Positions 6,936 to 14,717 of a DNA stretch of 20,864 nucleotides are shown here, in pieces. The stretch is taken from NCBI GenBank assembly GCA_964423545.1, contig CAYRFV010000077.1, forward strand, positions 1 through 20,864. Direction: 5' to 3'. A program made the position numbers and the translations under genes. The notes under the pieces are model-generated. The model ran no database searches, was not told the DNA's origin, and saw only the letters and a list, made by a program, of their open reading frames with translations. Positions within the stretch are counted from its first letter, which is position 1; each line of letters opens with the position of its first letter. Source of the stretch: JALOOE01 sp964423545 (lineage in GTDB: Bacteria > Chloroflexota > Anaerolineae > CG2-30-64-16).

Positions 6936-8084
6936 CTACACCGCGCCCAAGATGTGCGTGACAATCGTCGCGCCGCTGCCCCCGATGTTCTGAGCCATCC
7001 CGACCGTCGCACCGCTCACCTGGTTCTTGCCTGCCTGGCCGGTCAGCTGCTGCACCACTTCGACGATTTGATAGACGCCCGTGGCGCCCACGGGATGGCC
7101 GCGCGCTTTCAATCCGCCCAGGGTGCTGATGGGGATGCGCCCGCCGATGGCGATTTCCCCTTCCTGCGCCAGGCGCACACCGGCCCCGCGCGGCGCGAAA
7201 CCGGCAGCTTCCAGCGACAGCGCCGACATGATGCTGAATGCATCGTGGACTTCGCATAGGTCAATGTCGGCCGGAGTCAGGCGCGCCTCGGCATACGCCT
7301 TCTGGCTGGAGACTACAGCGGCGTCCAGCACCAGCGGATCGCGGCGATCGTGGATCGCCAGGCTGTCGATAGCGACGGCCGATGCGAGAATCAAGGCCTT
7401 TGCGCGGCCGCGGTATCTCTCGGCCGGCGCCAGCACGACGCACGCCGCGCCATCGCAGACCGGGCTGGAGTCGAGCAGATTAATCGGATCGGCGATCATG
7501 CCGGCGCGAGCATAGGCGGCCTCACTCACCGCGCTCTGGAACATGGCGTTCGGGTTGTGTGCGCCGTTCCGGTGTGCATTGACGGTGAAGCCGGCGAATG
7601 CCTCCTTGGCCACGCCGTACTCATGCATGTACCGCCGCATCAGCAGCGCATTCAGGCCCACGAAGCTGATCCCCTGGCTCACTTCGTATTCCTGGTCGGC
7701 TGCCGTCGCAAGGGCGCTGGTCGTCAGATTGCCGACGGCATCCGTCATCTTTTCGACGCCACAGACGAGCACGAGCTCGTGTGCGCCGCTGGCGACCGCC
7801 AGCGCGCCCACGCGCACGGCGGCCGCGCCGGAGCCGCAGGCCGCCTCGACCTTCATCGCCTCGATACCTCGCAATCCGACGAAGTCGGCGATCAGCGCCC
7901 CCAGGTGCTCCTGGCCGTTCAGCGCGCCCGAAAGCATGTTGCCCACGTAGAGCGCGCCGGCGGACTCGATCGAGGCATCAGTCATGGCGGCGACGATAGC
8001 GTCGTGCGCCAGGTGTCGCAGCGATTTTTCCCAGTGTTCGCCCACCGGGGTCTGACCGATGCCGATAATAGCTACATCACGCAT
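6936..8084 (-). CDS. Acetoacetyl-CoA thiolase (archaeal/SCP2 type)
   Basis: A 382-residue thiolase that should condense two acetyl-CoA into acetoacetyl-CoA. The nucleophile is C83 in EAACGSGAAA; H280 lies in EVHDAF (in place of the NEAF motif of classical thiolases) and H330 in GHPVGATG. The second catalytic cysteine of classical biosynthetic thiolases (the CxG motif) is absent; the equivalent segment reads QNIGGSGAT. This pattern is typical of archaeal and SCP2-type thiolases that work with HMG-CoA synthase and DUF35. The ATG at 8084 follows AAGGAAG. It lies 78 bases after HMG-CoA synthase and precedes the DUF35 gene, supporting a role in mevalonate synthesis rather than in fatty-acid oxidation. 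Sterol-carrier-like thiolases of other pathways look similar, so the role rests largely on context. Confidence 0.9.
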   Translation of the reverse strand: MRDVAIIGIGQTPVGEHWEKSLRHLAHDAIVAAMTDASIESAGALYVGNMLSGALNGQEHLGALIADFVGLRGIEAMKVEAACGSGAAAVRVGALAVASGAHELVLVCGVEKMTDAVGNLTTSALATAADQEYEVSQGISFVGLNALLMRRYMHEYGVAKEAFAGFTVNAHRNGAHNPNAMFQSAVSEAAYARAGMIADPINLLDSSPVCDGAACVVLAPAERYRGRAKALILASAVAIDSLAIHDRRDPLVLDAAVVSSQKAYAEARLTPADIDLCEVHDAFSIMSALSLEAAGFAPRGAGVRLAQEGEIAIGGRIPISTLGGLKARGHPVGATGVYQIVEVVQQLTGQAGKNQVSGATVGMAQNIGGSGATIVTHILGAV

Positions 8085-8162
8085 GAATCGTTCTTCCTTC
8101 GATCGTCTGCAAGCTCAGGGCTGAAAGATGAAAGGATCGCGCCTTCCACGCGGGCCGCTCAG

Positions 8163-9212
8163 CTATTTCATCTGCAGTTTGTGCCTGAACCGCGCATACG
8201 TTGCATAGTCGATCTCGACGCGGCGCGCGACATAGTCGCGAGTCAGCGGCGCCCGGTCGCGACGCTCAGCGATGCGATCCGTTACACGAATCGAGAAGGC
8301 ATCGGAGCCGGCGCCCGAGCCGAACGACACCATCAGGATGCGGTCGCCCGGCTTGGCCGCATCGAGCACGGCGGTCAGGCCGATCAGCGACGATCCCGCG
8401 TACGTGTTGCCGATCAGAGGCACCAGCAGCCCCGTCTTGATCTGATCGAGGGTGAAACCCAGGATCTCGGCCGCGCGCTGCGGAAACTTGGTGTTGGGTT
8501 GATGAAACACCGCGTAGGCGTAGTCGCTCGGCTGTGTGCCCATCTCCTCCATCAGTTTGCGACCGGCGCGGGTGATGTGCTCGAAGTAGGCCGGTTCGCC
8601 GGTGAATCGGTGGCCGTGGCTGGGATAGTGTGCATACGCGCGACGCCAGAAGTCGGGCGTATCCGTGACATGCGACAGGGTCGCTTCGTAGACCGCCAGG
8701 CTTTCTTCGCCGGGCCCGATGACGAATGCCGCGCCGCCTGAAGCCGCCGTGTATTCCAGAGCATCGCCCGGCCGTCCCTGCGCAGTGTCCATGCCGATCG
8801 CCAGCACGTACCGCCCCATGCCTGAGCCGACGACCCCCATGCCCATCACGATGGCTTCGCTGCCTGCCTTGCACGCAAATTCCAGGTCCGCGGCCTGAAT
8901 GTGCGGCGTGGCGCCGAGCGCCTCACCGACGATGGTCGATGAGGGCTTGACCGCATACGGGTGCGACTCGCTCCCCACCCACACGGCGCGTAGCTCTTGC
9001 GGGTCGATGCCCGCTCGCGCCAGGGCATTGCGCGCCGCTTCAATCGACATCGTGATGGTGTCCTCGTCCAGCCCCGCGACTGCCTTTTCCTTGATCGGCA
9101 GGCCGCCCGAGCTGTCGCGCCACACCCGTCCTACTTCCGTCGCAGGCAGCCGGTAGCGGGGCACATACGCTCCGTACCCCACGATGCCTACGTCACGCGT
9201 TGGTTTCAACAT
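8163..9212 (-). CDS. Hydroxymethylglutaryl-CoA synthase (archaeal type)
   Basis: A 349-residue enzyme of the thiolase fold, predicted to join acetyl-CoA and acetoacetyl-CoA to HMG-CoA. The active-site cysteine is C114 in EFACKAG, the general base glutamate is E82 in GSESHPYAVKP, and the histidine is H237 in VFHQPNTKFP; GNTYAGSS (268-275) is also characteristic. Both the GSES-PYAVKP motif and the ~350-residue length fit the archaeal type rather than the longer eukaryotic one. The frame is open to 9302, but the ATG at 9212 fits the family N-terminus (RDVGIVGYGAYVP) and follows a GGAAGGCGAG ribosome site. It is second in the mevalonate cluster, 157 bases after HMG-CoA reductase, so a separate promoter in that gap is possible. 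Confidence 0.93.
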   Translation of the reverse strand: MLKPTRDVGIVGYGAYVPRYRLPATEVGRVWRDSSGGLPIKEKAVAGLDEDTITMSIEAARNALARAGIDPQELRAVWVGSESHPYAVKPSSTIVGEALGATPHIQAADLEFACKAGSEAIVMGMGVVGSGMGRYVLAIGMDTAQGRPGDALEYTAASGGAAFVIGPGEESLAVYEATLSHVTDTPDFWRRAYAHYPSHGHRFTGEPAYFEHITRAGRKLMEEMGTQPSDYAYAVFHQPNTKFPQRAAEILGFTLDQIKTGLLVPLIGNTYAGSSLIGLTAVLDAAKPGDRILMVSFGSGAGSDAFSIRVTDRIAERRDRAPLTRDYVARRVEIDYATYARFRHKLQMK

Positions 9213-9369
9213 AAAAACTCGCCTTCCAGTGCGGACCCGTTCCTCGGGGTTCAAGAGGATAATACCGCCATTCGTACGGTTTTTCGGTAGGTTGCATAGC
9301 AATCTATGTCAGTATGTCTATGGTTTGTCTAACTCGCCGGGTTGTGATTCGTCCTCGCCCGTCCTTCGT
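9213..9369 (-). promoter_or_regulatory. Candidate control region before HMG-CoA synthase
   Basis: This 157-base gap is less GC-rich than its surroundings. It contains an inverted repeat CATAG-CAAT-CTATG (9295-9308) and, on the plus strand, TGTC at 9307, 9315 and 9326. A minus-strand TAGACA/TATGCA pair with 16-base spacing overlaps these, and TATTAT occurs at 9259-9264. Together they suggest an internal promoter with an operator-like repeat, but no element is strong alone. Confidence 0.3.
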
Positions 9370-10659
9370 TCACCGGCTGTCCGTCTGCCGCATCTCGGCC
9401 AGCAGCTGCGCGGCGCGATCCGCACGCACGACGCGTTCGCCCACCATGGCGGCTGCAACACGATCCACCTCGTCGCCGGTTGCGCCGGCCGCGATGGCAA
9501 CTTGCCGCGCATGGAGGGCCATGTGCCCCTTCTGGATCCCCTCGGTCGCCAGCGCGCGGATCGCCGCCAGGTTCTGCGCCAGCCCCACTGAGACGATGAT
9601 CTCGGCCAGACTGCGCGCCTTTGTCACCCCCATGATCTGCAGCGCAGCGCGCGCGGTCGGGTGCACGCGCGTGGCCCCCCCGACCGTGCCCACTGCAAGG
9701 GGCAGTTCCAGGCTGCCCACCAGATCGCCGGTCGGCGTGAGCGACCATTCGGAGAGCGAACGATATTGGCCGTCGCGAGCGGCATAGGCGTGGGCGCCGG
9801 CTTCGATCGCCCGCCAGTCGTTGCCGGTCGCCAGAACGACCGCATCGATGCCGTTCATGATCCCCTTGTTGTGCGTGGCGGCCCGATACGGATCTACGGC
9901 GGCCAGGGCATAGGCTTCGACAATGCGCGCCGCCACCAGCGCCCCAGGCAGCTCCGGAGTATCGAGGGCCGACGCCGGCACGACGCAGCGCGCCGAGGCG
10001 AGTCGCCGGTCTGCCAGGTTGGAAAGGATGCGCAGATTCACCCTGCCGCTCGTGATCTCTTCGACCAACGGCGCCAGCGCCTCGCAGGCCGTGTTGACCA
10101 TGTTGGCGCCCATAGCATCACGGCAGTCATAGATGAGATGCACGACCAGCATCGGTCCGGCAGGACTCTCCGCATGCACGTACGTCTCAACGTCGCGCGC
10201 GCCGCCGTGCAGGCTGACGATGACCGGGTCGACGCGGTTAGCGAGATCGATGAGCCGCTGCTTCTGTGCGACCAGCCTGGCGGCGGCTGCCTGTGGATCT
10301 GCCAGGCCGAACACCTGGATCTGGCCGATCATGAGTGATTCGGTGGTTTCAGCATGGAAACCGCCGCCAGCACGCGCCAGCTTGGCGGCGAAGCTGGCGC
10401 CTGCCACCACGGACGGCTCTTCAATGACCATCGGGACCAGCACGTCGGAGCCGTTGACCAGGAAGTTCGTGGCGATGCCCAGTGGCAAGGCGTAGGCGCC
10501 GACCACGTTCTCGACCATCTTGTCGGCCTGCGTCAGAGACAGCCCGCCCTCCAGCGCAGCCGCCTGTTCCGGTGACAGCTCGGCCCAGGTCACGATAATC
10601 TGTTGGCGCTCCTTGGGAGATAGCGTGTAGAATCCGCTGAGGCGCGATGATTGGCCCAT
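9370..10659 (-). CDS. mvaA: Hydroxymethylglutaryl-CoA reductase, class II
   Basis: A 429-residue soluble class II HMG-CoA reductase, making mevalonate from HMG-CoA with a reduced nicotinamide. All catalytic residues are present at positions two lower than in the Pseudomonas mevalonii enzyme: E81 (VIEEP), K265 (THNKGIMNG), D281 (GNDW) and H379 (KGHM). The substrate motif ENVVGAYALPLG (50-61) and the cofactor motif DAMGANMVN (181-189) are intact. D144 aligns with the aspartate linked to NADH preference in P. mevalonii, so NADH use is inferred. In this context the enzyme is biosynthetic, since HMG-CoA synthase, thiolase and DUF35 follow. The ATG at 10659 has GAGAGGG just upstream. It lies 105 bases after the membrane operon on the same strand, with a weak -10 at 10727-10732. 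Confidence 0.95.
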   Translation of the reverse strand: MGQSSRLSGFYTLSPKERQQIIVTWAELSPEQAAALEGGLSLTQADKMVENVVGAYALPLGIATNFLVNGSDVLVPMVIEEPSVVAGASFAAKLARAGGGFHAETTESLMIGQIQVFGLADPQAAAARLVAQKQRLIDLANRVDPVIVSLHGGARDVETYVHAESPAGPMLVVHLIYDCRDAMGANMVNTACEALAPLVEEITSGRVNLRILSNLADRRLASARCVVPASALDTPELPGALVAARIVEAYALAAVDPYRAATHNKGIMNGIDAVVLATGNDWRAIEAGAHAYAARDGQYRSLSEWSLTPTGDLVGSLELPLAVGTVGGATRVHPTARAALQIMGVTKARSLAEIIVSVGLAQNLAAIRALATEGIQKGHMALHARQVAIAAGATGDEVDRVAAAMVGERVVRADRAAQLLAEMRQTDSR

Positions 10660-10682
10660 AAGCCCTCTCGTGAAGGAATCAC

Positions 10683-10732
10683 CCGGTCGGATCGCTGGAC
10701 GCTTGGCCCGACCGGCCGATGACGCGACTATA
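10683..10732 (-). promoter_or_regulatory. HMG-CoA reductase leader: -10 candidate and hairpin
   Basis: A minus-strand TATAGT (10727-10732) could be the -10 of the HMG-CoA reductase gene, but no good -35 is found at 16-18 bases. Just downstream an 8-bp perfect inverted repeat, CCGGTCGG (10683-10690) / CCGACCGG (10708-10715) with a 17-base loop, would form a hairpin in the leader or act as a weak terminator for the membrane operon. Confidence 0.3.
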
Positions 10733-10764
10733 GAACGTTCCGACTGCCAAAACCTACCAGAATC

Positions 10765-12165
10765 TCACGGACCGAGGGTCGAAAGCGGCAGGATCACGGC
10801 TGCCACCGGCGCAGTAAGGAGCTGTGGATAGAATCCGATGACGACACCCAAGGCGACCAGGAGGAAAGCTGCCAGCGCCAGGCCCCAAGGCTCGCGTTCC
10901 ACGGGGGAAGCGGTCAGTGGACCGAAGCATGCGCGGCCCGCTCGAACCGTGCCGAGGATGACACCTGTCGCCCCGAGCAGCAAGAGGAACACCCAACGCG
11001 AGTCAATCTCGCCGAGCAACTGGAAAAGCGCCCAACGCGAGGCGAATTGCGCGGTCAGCGGGAGGCCGATCAACGCGAAACCCCCTACGATCAAGGCGCT
11101 GACCGCAAGGGGCAGCCGCGCAATCGCGCCACCGATGCGATCCAGGCGGTCGCTTTCCATGTGATGCCGGATGAGCGCAGCGCCTGCGGCCATCGTCAGC
11201 AGAGCCAGGGCGCGCGTCAGCGCCAACCAGATCGCTGTCGGCAGGCCCGCGGTGCCGCGCAACGCCATCGCCACCAGCAGCACCCCATAGTCGTATAGTC
11301 CGGCATATCCGAAGCAGCGCCCCAGGCTGTTCTGCGTGGCGGACAGCGCGCCGGCCAGCAGGGCCGTCAGCACTCCCAGCCACAGGAGCCACCGCGCGCT
11401 GTCGACAGCCGAGGCGAGCCACGGATAAGTGACGATGAAACGCTGAAGCAAGAACAGGACGGTGGTTTGACCGCCGATCCAGAGAAACGCCGCAACGACA
11501 GGGGGCGCCTGTCTGGCGATCGCCGGAATCGCAACATGCAGCGGCACAGGCTGCAGCAGCAACGCGAAGCCGGCGATCAACAGCCAGCCGGCAACGACAA
11601 ACGGCGTCTGATCATCCGGGTTGAGCGGCGCTTGGTCGATATACCACGCGGCGATCAGGAACAGCGGCAAGGCAAGCGCCGGGAACAGGAGCTGGCGCCA
11701 CGCGCCGCGCGTCTCGCCGGCCCGGCCGGCCTGGATCAGAAACACCGACACGATGCCCGCCAGTACGATGACGCCGGGCGCCAGGGTCAACGGGTGCACC
11801 ATGGCCACCCCGGCCCACAGCGCCACCAGCACCAAGCCGAAGGGATAGAAGGTGCGGCCCTGATAGGTGAGCCAGGCCAGAATGAAGACGACGGCGGCGG
11901 TCAGCAAGAGAAAAGCCAGCAGCGCCTGCGTAGCCGGTCCGATCTGGAGTGACATTCCCTCCAGGCTGACTGATTTGCCTAACCAGATCGTCCGTCCAGC
12001 GATCTGTGCGCGTGCGTCGAGCGGCAGGCGCCACAGCAGCAGCGCCAGCACCAGCGCTGCACTCGCGGCTCCGACCGCAGCCACCCCTTCCATTCTGCGC
12101 AGAAGGTAGACCGCTCCCGCCGCGAGCAGCAGAAACCCCAAGACAAGCTCAGGGCCTGCGATCAT
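10765..12165 (-). CDS. NuoN/antiporter-like membrane subunit with lost proton-transfer residues
   Basis: A 466-residue, very hydrophobic protein with about 12-14 membrane segments, related to the NuoL/M/N-MrpA/D family. The family core is recognisable: PLHVAIP (208-214), then RQAPPVV, a segment ending FLLQRF (238-243), QNSLGRCFGYAGL (278-290), and GLPLTAQFASRWALF (367-381). Key residues are altered: the Lys before PLH is L203, the Lys before the RF motif is Q233/T234, the membrane-5 Glu region (about 120-150) has no acidic residue, and the late Lys/Glu position is R378. Proton pumping in the usual way is therefore doubtful (inference from alignment by eye). Its start overlaps the stop of the upstream 227-residue gene by 4 bases (ATGA), so the two are translationally coupled. 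It may be a structural or repurposed subunit of a complex-I-like or ion-transport complex. Confidence 0.75.
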   Translation of the reverse strand: MIAGPELVLGFLLLAAGAVYLLRRMEGVAAVGAASAALVLALLLWRLPLDARAQIAGRTIWLGKSVSLEGMSLQIGPATQALLAFLLLTAAVVFILAWLTYQGRTFYPFGLVLVALWAGVAMVHPLTLAPGVIVLAGIVSVFLIQAGRAGETRGAWRQLLFPALALPLFLIAAWYIDQAPLNPDDQTPFVVAGWLLIAGFALLLQPVPLHVAIPAIARQAPPVVAAFLWIGGQTTVLFLLQRFIVTYPWLASAVDSARWLLWLGVLTALLAGALSATQNSLGRCFGYAGLYDYGVLLVAMALRGTAGLPTAIWLALTRALALLTMAAGAALIRHHMESDRLDRIGGAIARLPLAVSALIVGGFALIGLPLTAQFASRWALFQLLGEIDSRWVFLLLLGATGVILGTVRAGRACFGPLTASPVEREPWGLALAAFLLVALGVVIGFYPQLLTAPVAAVILPLSTLGP

Positions 12166-12845
12166 GCGTCATCACCGGAGTCTGCCAGACCGGAGTCTGG
12201 CAGGCCGCTGGCGATTCTGGACGCGGGCAGGCCGCGCGACACGATGAGATAGGAAATCGCCAGACCGAGCAGCACTTGTCCACTCTCCAGCACGCCGATC
12301 ATCATGCTGCTCTGTATCAGGCTGAACAGCAGCAGCTCACTGCCGCCCAGCACCGTGAGCAACGAAAGCCCGGCGTGCAAGGGTTCCTCGTGAAGCGCCA
12401 GACCGAGCAGACCGATCAGCACGAGCCAGAAGATGGCATCCCTGAACAGCGGATCGACCTGTGGCAGGCTGACCTCTTCGCGCAGTGCAAAGAAGGTGAC
12501 CGCCGCCAACGCCACGGCAAGCGTTCGGAAGCTGCCGAGTGAAGCCATCTGCGGCCAGCGCGCTTCCCACGCCACGCCGCTTGCCGCGTTCCAACGCAGT
12601 TGGCGCGCTGAGAGGTACAGCATCACGGCAATCAGCCCGCCGACAATGGCCTGCAGCAAGGCCCACTCCGGCGGTATGACCTGCGACAGAAGCAGGGCCA
12701 GCACGATCGAAAGCGTCGCGTAGGCGAACAGGACGATCCGCCAATCGCGCACCACCACAATGGTCGCTGCGGCGACAGCTCCCAGGAAGACAGCAGGCAG
12801 CCCGATCAACAGACTCAGTTGGCGGAAGAGATCAGTGAGGCTCAT
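12162..12845 (-). CDS. Multi-pass membrane protein, possible NuoJ/NuoK-like fusion
   Basis: A 227-residue protein with about seven predicted membrane segments (near 10-33, 37-55, 63-80, 106-121, 138-152, 158-177, 187-203) and a polar C-terminal tail. The first half has a segment ALLQAIVGGLIAVMLYL (62-78) that resembles the NuoJ signature around its Q-x-x-VY-x-GAI motif. The second half, LTVLGGSELLLFSL (163-176), resembles NuoK around its membrane Glu (here E170). These are weak matches by eye, but position between NuoL-like and NuoN-like genes, as in nuoJ-K-L-M-N and mrp loci, supports a small hydrophobic subunit of that complex. The start lies 4 bases after the upstream stop, and the stop overlaps the next start by 4 bases. 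Exact family unknown. Confidence 0.6.
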   Translation of the reverse strand: MSLTDLFRQLSLLIGLPAVFLGAVAAATIVVVRDWRIVLFAYATLSIVLALLLSQVIPPEWALLQAIVGGLIAVMLYLSARQLRWNAASGVAWEARWPQMASLGSFRTLAVALAAVTFFALREEVSLPQVDPLFRDAIFWLVLIGLLGLALHEEPLHAGLSLLTVLGGSELLLFSLIQSSMMIGVLESGQVLLGLAISYLIVSRGLPASRIASGLPDSGLADSGDDA

Positions 12846-12849
12846 CCCA

Positions 12850-14546
12850 TCATCCGCGCAGCAGCATCCAGAGGATCAGGCCGGCGAGCGCCAACCAACC
12901 CAGATAGCCCTCACCTTCGCCGAGGGTGGCGAAGTACTGCAGGCCGCTGCCGACGACCCGCAGCCCGCCGGCCAGGAGGCGATACAGCCATTCCAGACTG
13001 ACGACGGCGCCGAGCCCTTGCTGCCAGCCGCGCATCTGGCCGAAGATCAACTCCCGGCCTGCGCCCAGCGCAGCGCCGCCCAGCCCTGAAACCACGAGAC
13101 CAATCCAGACGGAGCGGCGCGCTGTCGTGAGGATTTGCGCCAGCGTAGTGGCGCTGTCCTGCAGCGCAAAGCCGCCGAGCTCGGCGAGACGTTGGGGGAA
13201 GAGACCCCAGATGAGGGCAGGCGCCGCAAGAAGCAGGGTGGCAGCGGCCCAGCGCGCAGTCCTGCCACGGCGTGCGGTCTCCTTCGCGCCAACGGCCGCC
13301 GGGACGACGGCCTCGGTTCCGGCGCTGCGCGTCGATTCCCACAGGGCCGCAACCAGTACGATCTCGCCCACTAGCAGCACTGCGAACATCGCACCGGCCG
13401 TCGGTAGCTCGGTGGGGAAGATGAGCGCCGAACGCGCCAGGAAACCGACCGTGCCCGGCGCTCCCCAAAGCACCAGCGCTCCGAGGAGCGCCGGCAGCCG
13501 CAAGCGCCGCCCGCCCTGACCCATCTGGGCCACAGCCAGCAGCCCGGCGCCCAGCCCGAAGGTGGCCAATGACCAGGCAAGCGCTCCCGGCCCGGGTTCC
13601 CCGGCCACATACGCAGCCAGCACGACGACGCAAGCGCGATTGACGGCGATCCACCGCCAACGCCATGAGCCCTCTTCGACCGTCCAGGCCGCAATCGCCG
13701 TGCCGAGCAGGGCAAACACTCCCAACGCGGCCCATTCGGGCTGTCGCGTCAGGCCGAGACCGGCCAGGGCATGCACGCGGGCAAGCCACCAGATGCCGGC
13801 GGTCACGCTCACCAGGTGAACGGCCGTCAGGGCNNNNNNNNNNAGAAATGCAGCTGATAGGCCCCCGCGCGAACCAGGCCGAGCAGCCAGTGCCACGGCA
13901 GCACCTGGCGGGCGAAGCGGCCTCCGTTCAGCGGTTCGGAGATTCCGCCTTCGCCGGCCAGGGCAAGGATGAACAGCAGGAGCGGCGCGGTCAGCGCCAA
14001 CAGACCCCATGCTCGCCCGGCCGGCTCTGGCTGTCGCGCCGGATGCAAGCGCAACGCCAGCATCGCGTCCAGGATCAGCCAGCAACTCGCCAGCGTGATC
14101 AGGTTGGCTGAACACACAAACATGATTGCGGCCGCACCGAGCCACAACGTTCGCTCAGCCGATCCGCCCGAAGGCCTCACGAGCGCATCTTCATCGGTCA
14201 GCAGGATCACGGTCGCGGTCAGCAAGAGCACGATCAAGACCACGAACCAGTTCCAGGAATCGATCCGCCACTGGATGGTGGCGCCAGCGACGGTCAACGG
14301 CTGCCATCGCCAACTCAGGCTCTGCGCCGCCGGCTCGGAGGCCGCGCGCAACCACACGAATCCAGCGGCCGCAATGGCGAACAACGCGAGGGGCATGCGA
14401 AAACGCGACAGTCTGGGGATGCGCCGCGCCAGGAACGCGCGCCACGCAAGCCAGGAGATGAGCCACAGCAGCAGCCCGCCAAGTGCCAGGAGCAATGCCG
14501 GGCCGAGCGGTTGGTCTATAAGCCGGAAGAGAAGCGTACGGAACAT
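12850..14546 (-). CDS. NuoL/MrpA-like membrane subunit, interrupted by assembly gap
   Basis: One gene split by the N run at 13834-13843. The N-terminal part (14546-13844) gives 234 residues ending RAGAYQLHF plus the first base of a codon starting with T (compatible with Trp). The C-terminal part (13833-12850) gives 327 residues starting ALTAVHLVSVTAGIWWLAR. Together they match the family segment [K]xxxxPLHxWLP...SALxHA..TAG..LxAR. As scaffolded, the halves are in different frames, because 10 Ns is not the true gap length. The membrane-5 Glu position is L157 (with D160 near), and the two membrane Lys positions read as Arg (R226; R in GFLARSALIF). Promoter at 14562-14590; no ribosome site, so probably a leaderless or near-leaderless mRNA. 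First gene of a three-gene operon of unknown function. Confidence 0.75.
13834..13843. other. Assembly gap (10 Ns)
   Basis: Ten undetermined bases inside the NuoL-like gene. The flanking codons require a true gap of 3n+2 bases, so 10 cannot be right if the gene is intact. If the missing part has the usual family length between HF and AL (about 13 residues), about 38 bases are absent. Confidence 0.9.
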
Positions 14547-14561
14547 GGCAAGTTAGCGGCC

Positions 14562-14590
14562 ATTCTACCGCCGGGCAGGGCTGATGGCAA
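14562..14590 (-). promoter_or_regulatory. Promoter of the NuoL-like membrane operon
   Basis: On the minus strand TTGCCA (14585-14590) and TAGAAT (14562-14567) are separated by exactly 17 bases. The predicted start near 14555 leaves only about 9 bases before the ATG at 14546, which fits the absence of a ribosome site. Confidence 0.65.
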
Positions 14591-14607
14591 ATAGCGAGAT
14601 TGCTGGA

Positions 14608-14636
14608 TTGCCGTGCACCATCCGATCGCCTATAAT
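14608..14636 (+). promoter_or_regulatory. Promoter of the formiminotransferase gene
   Basis: TTGCCG (14608-14613) and a perfect TATAAT (14631-14636) are separated by exactly 17 bases. The start near 14643 gives a leader of about 75 bases. It stands back to back with the minus-strand promoter at 14562-14590; the two -35 hexamers are 17 bases apart. Confidence 0.7.
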
Positions 14637-14717
14637 GGCCGCATTGCGGCCGCAGCGCCGTCGCGTACTACGGCGACAGCGAGTCTGCGCTGCTGCGATC
14701 ATCAGCCGGGAGGTCCC

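Noticed and set aside
7350..8741. Open 463-codon plus-strand frame across the thiolase and HMG-CoA synthase genes
   Set aside because: It covers two well-identified genes and the spacer between them, with no family motif; it is an antisense shadow.
12850..14145. Separate gene starting at 14145 and reading through the N run
   Set aside because: Residues before the Ns in this frame are not membrane-protein-like, while the other frame (from 14546) is; the two real halves meet at the gap.
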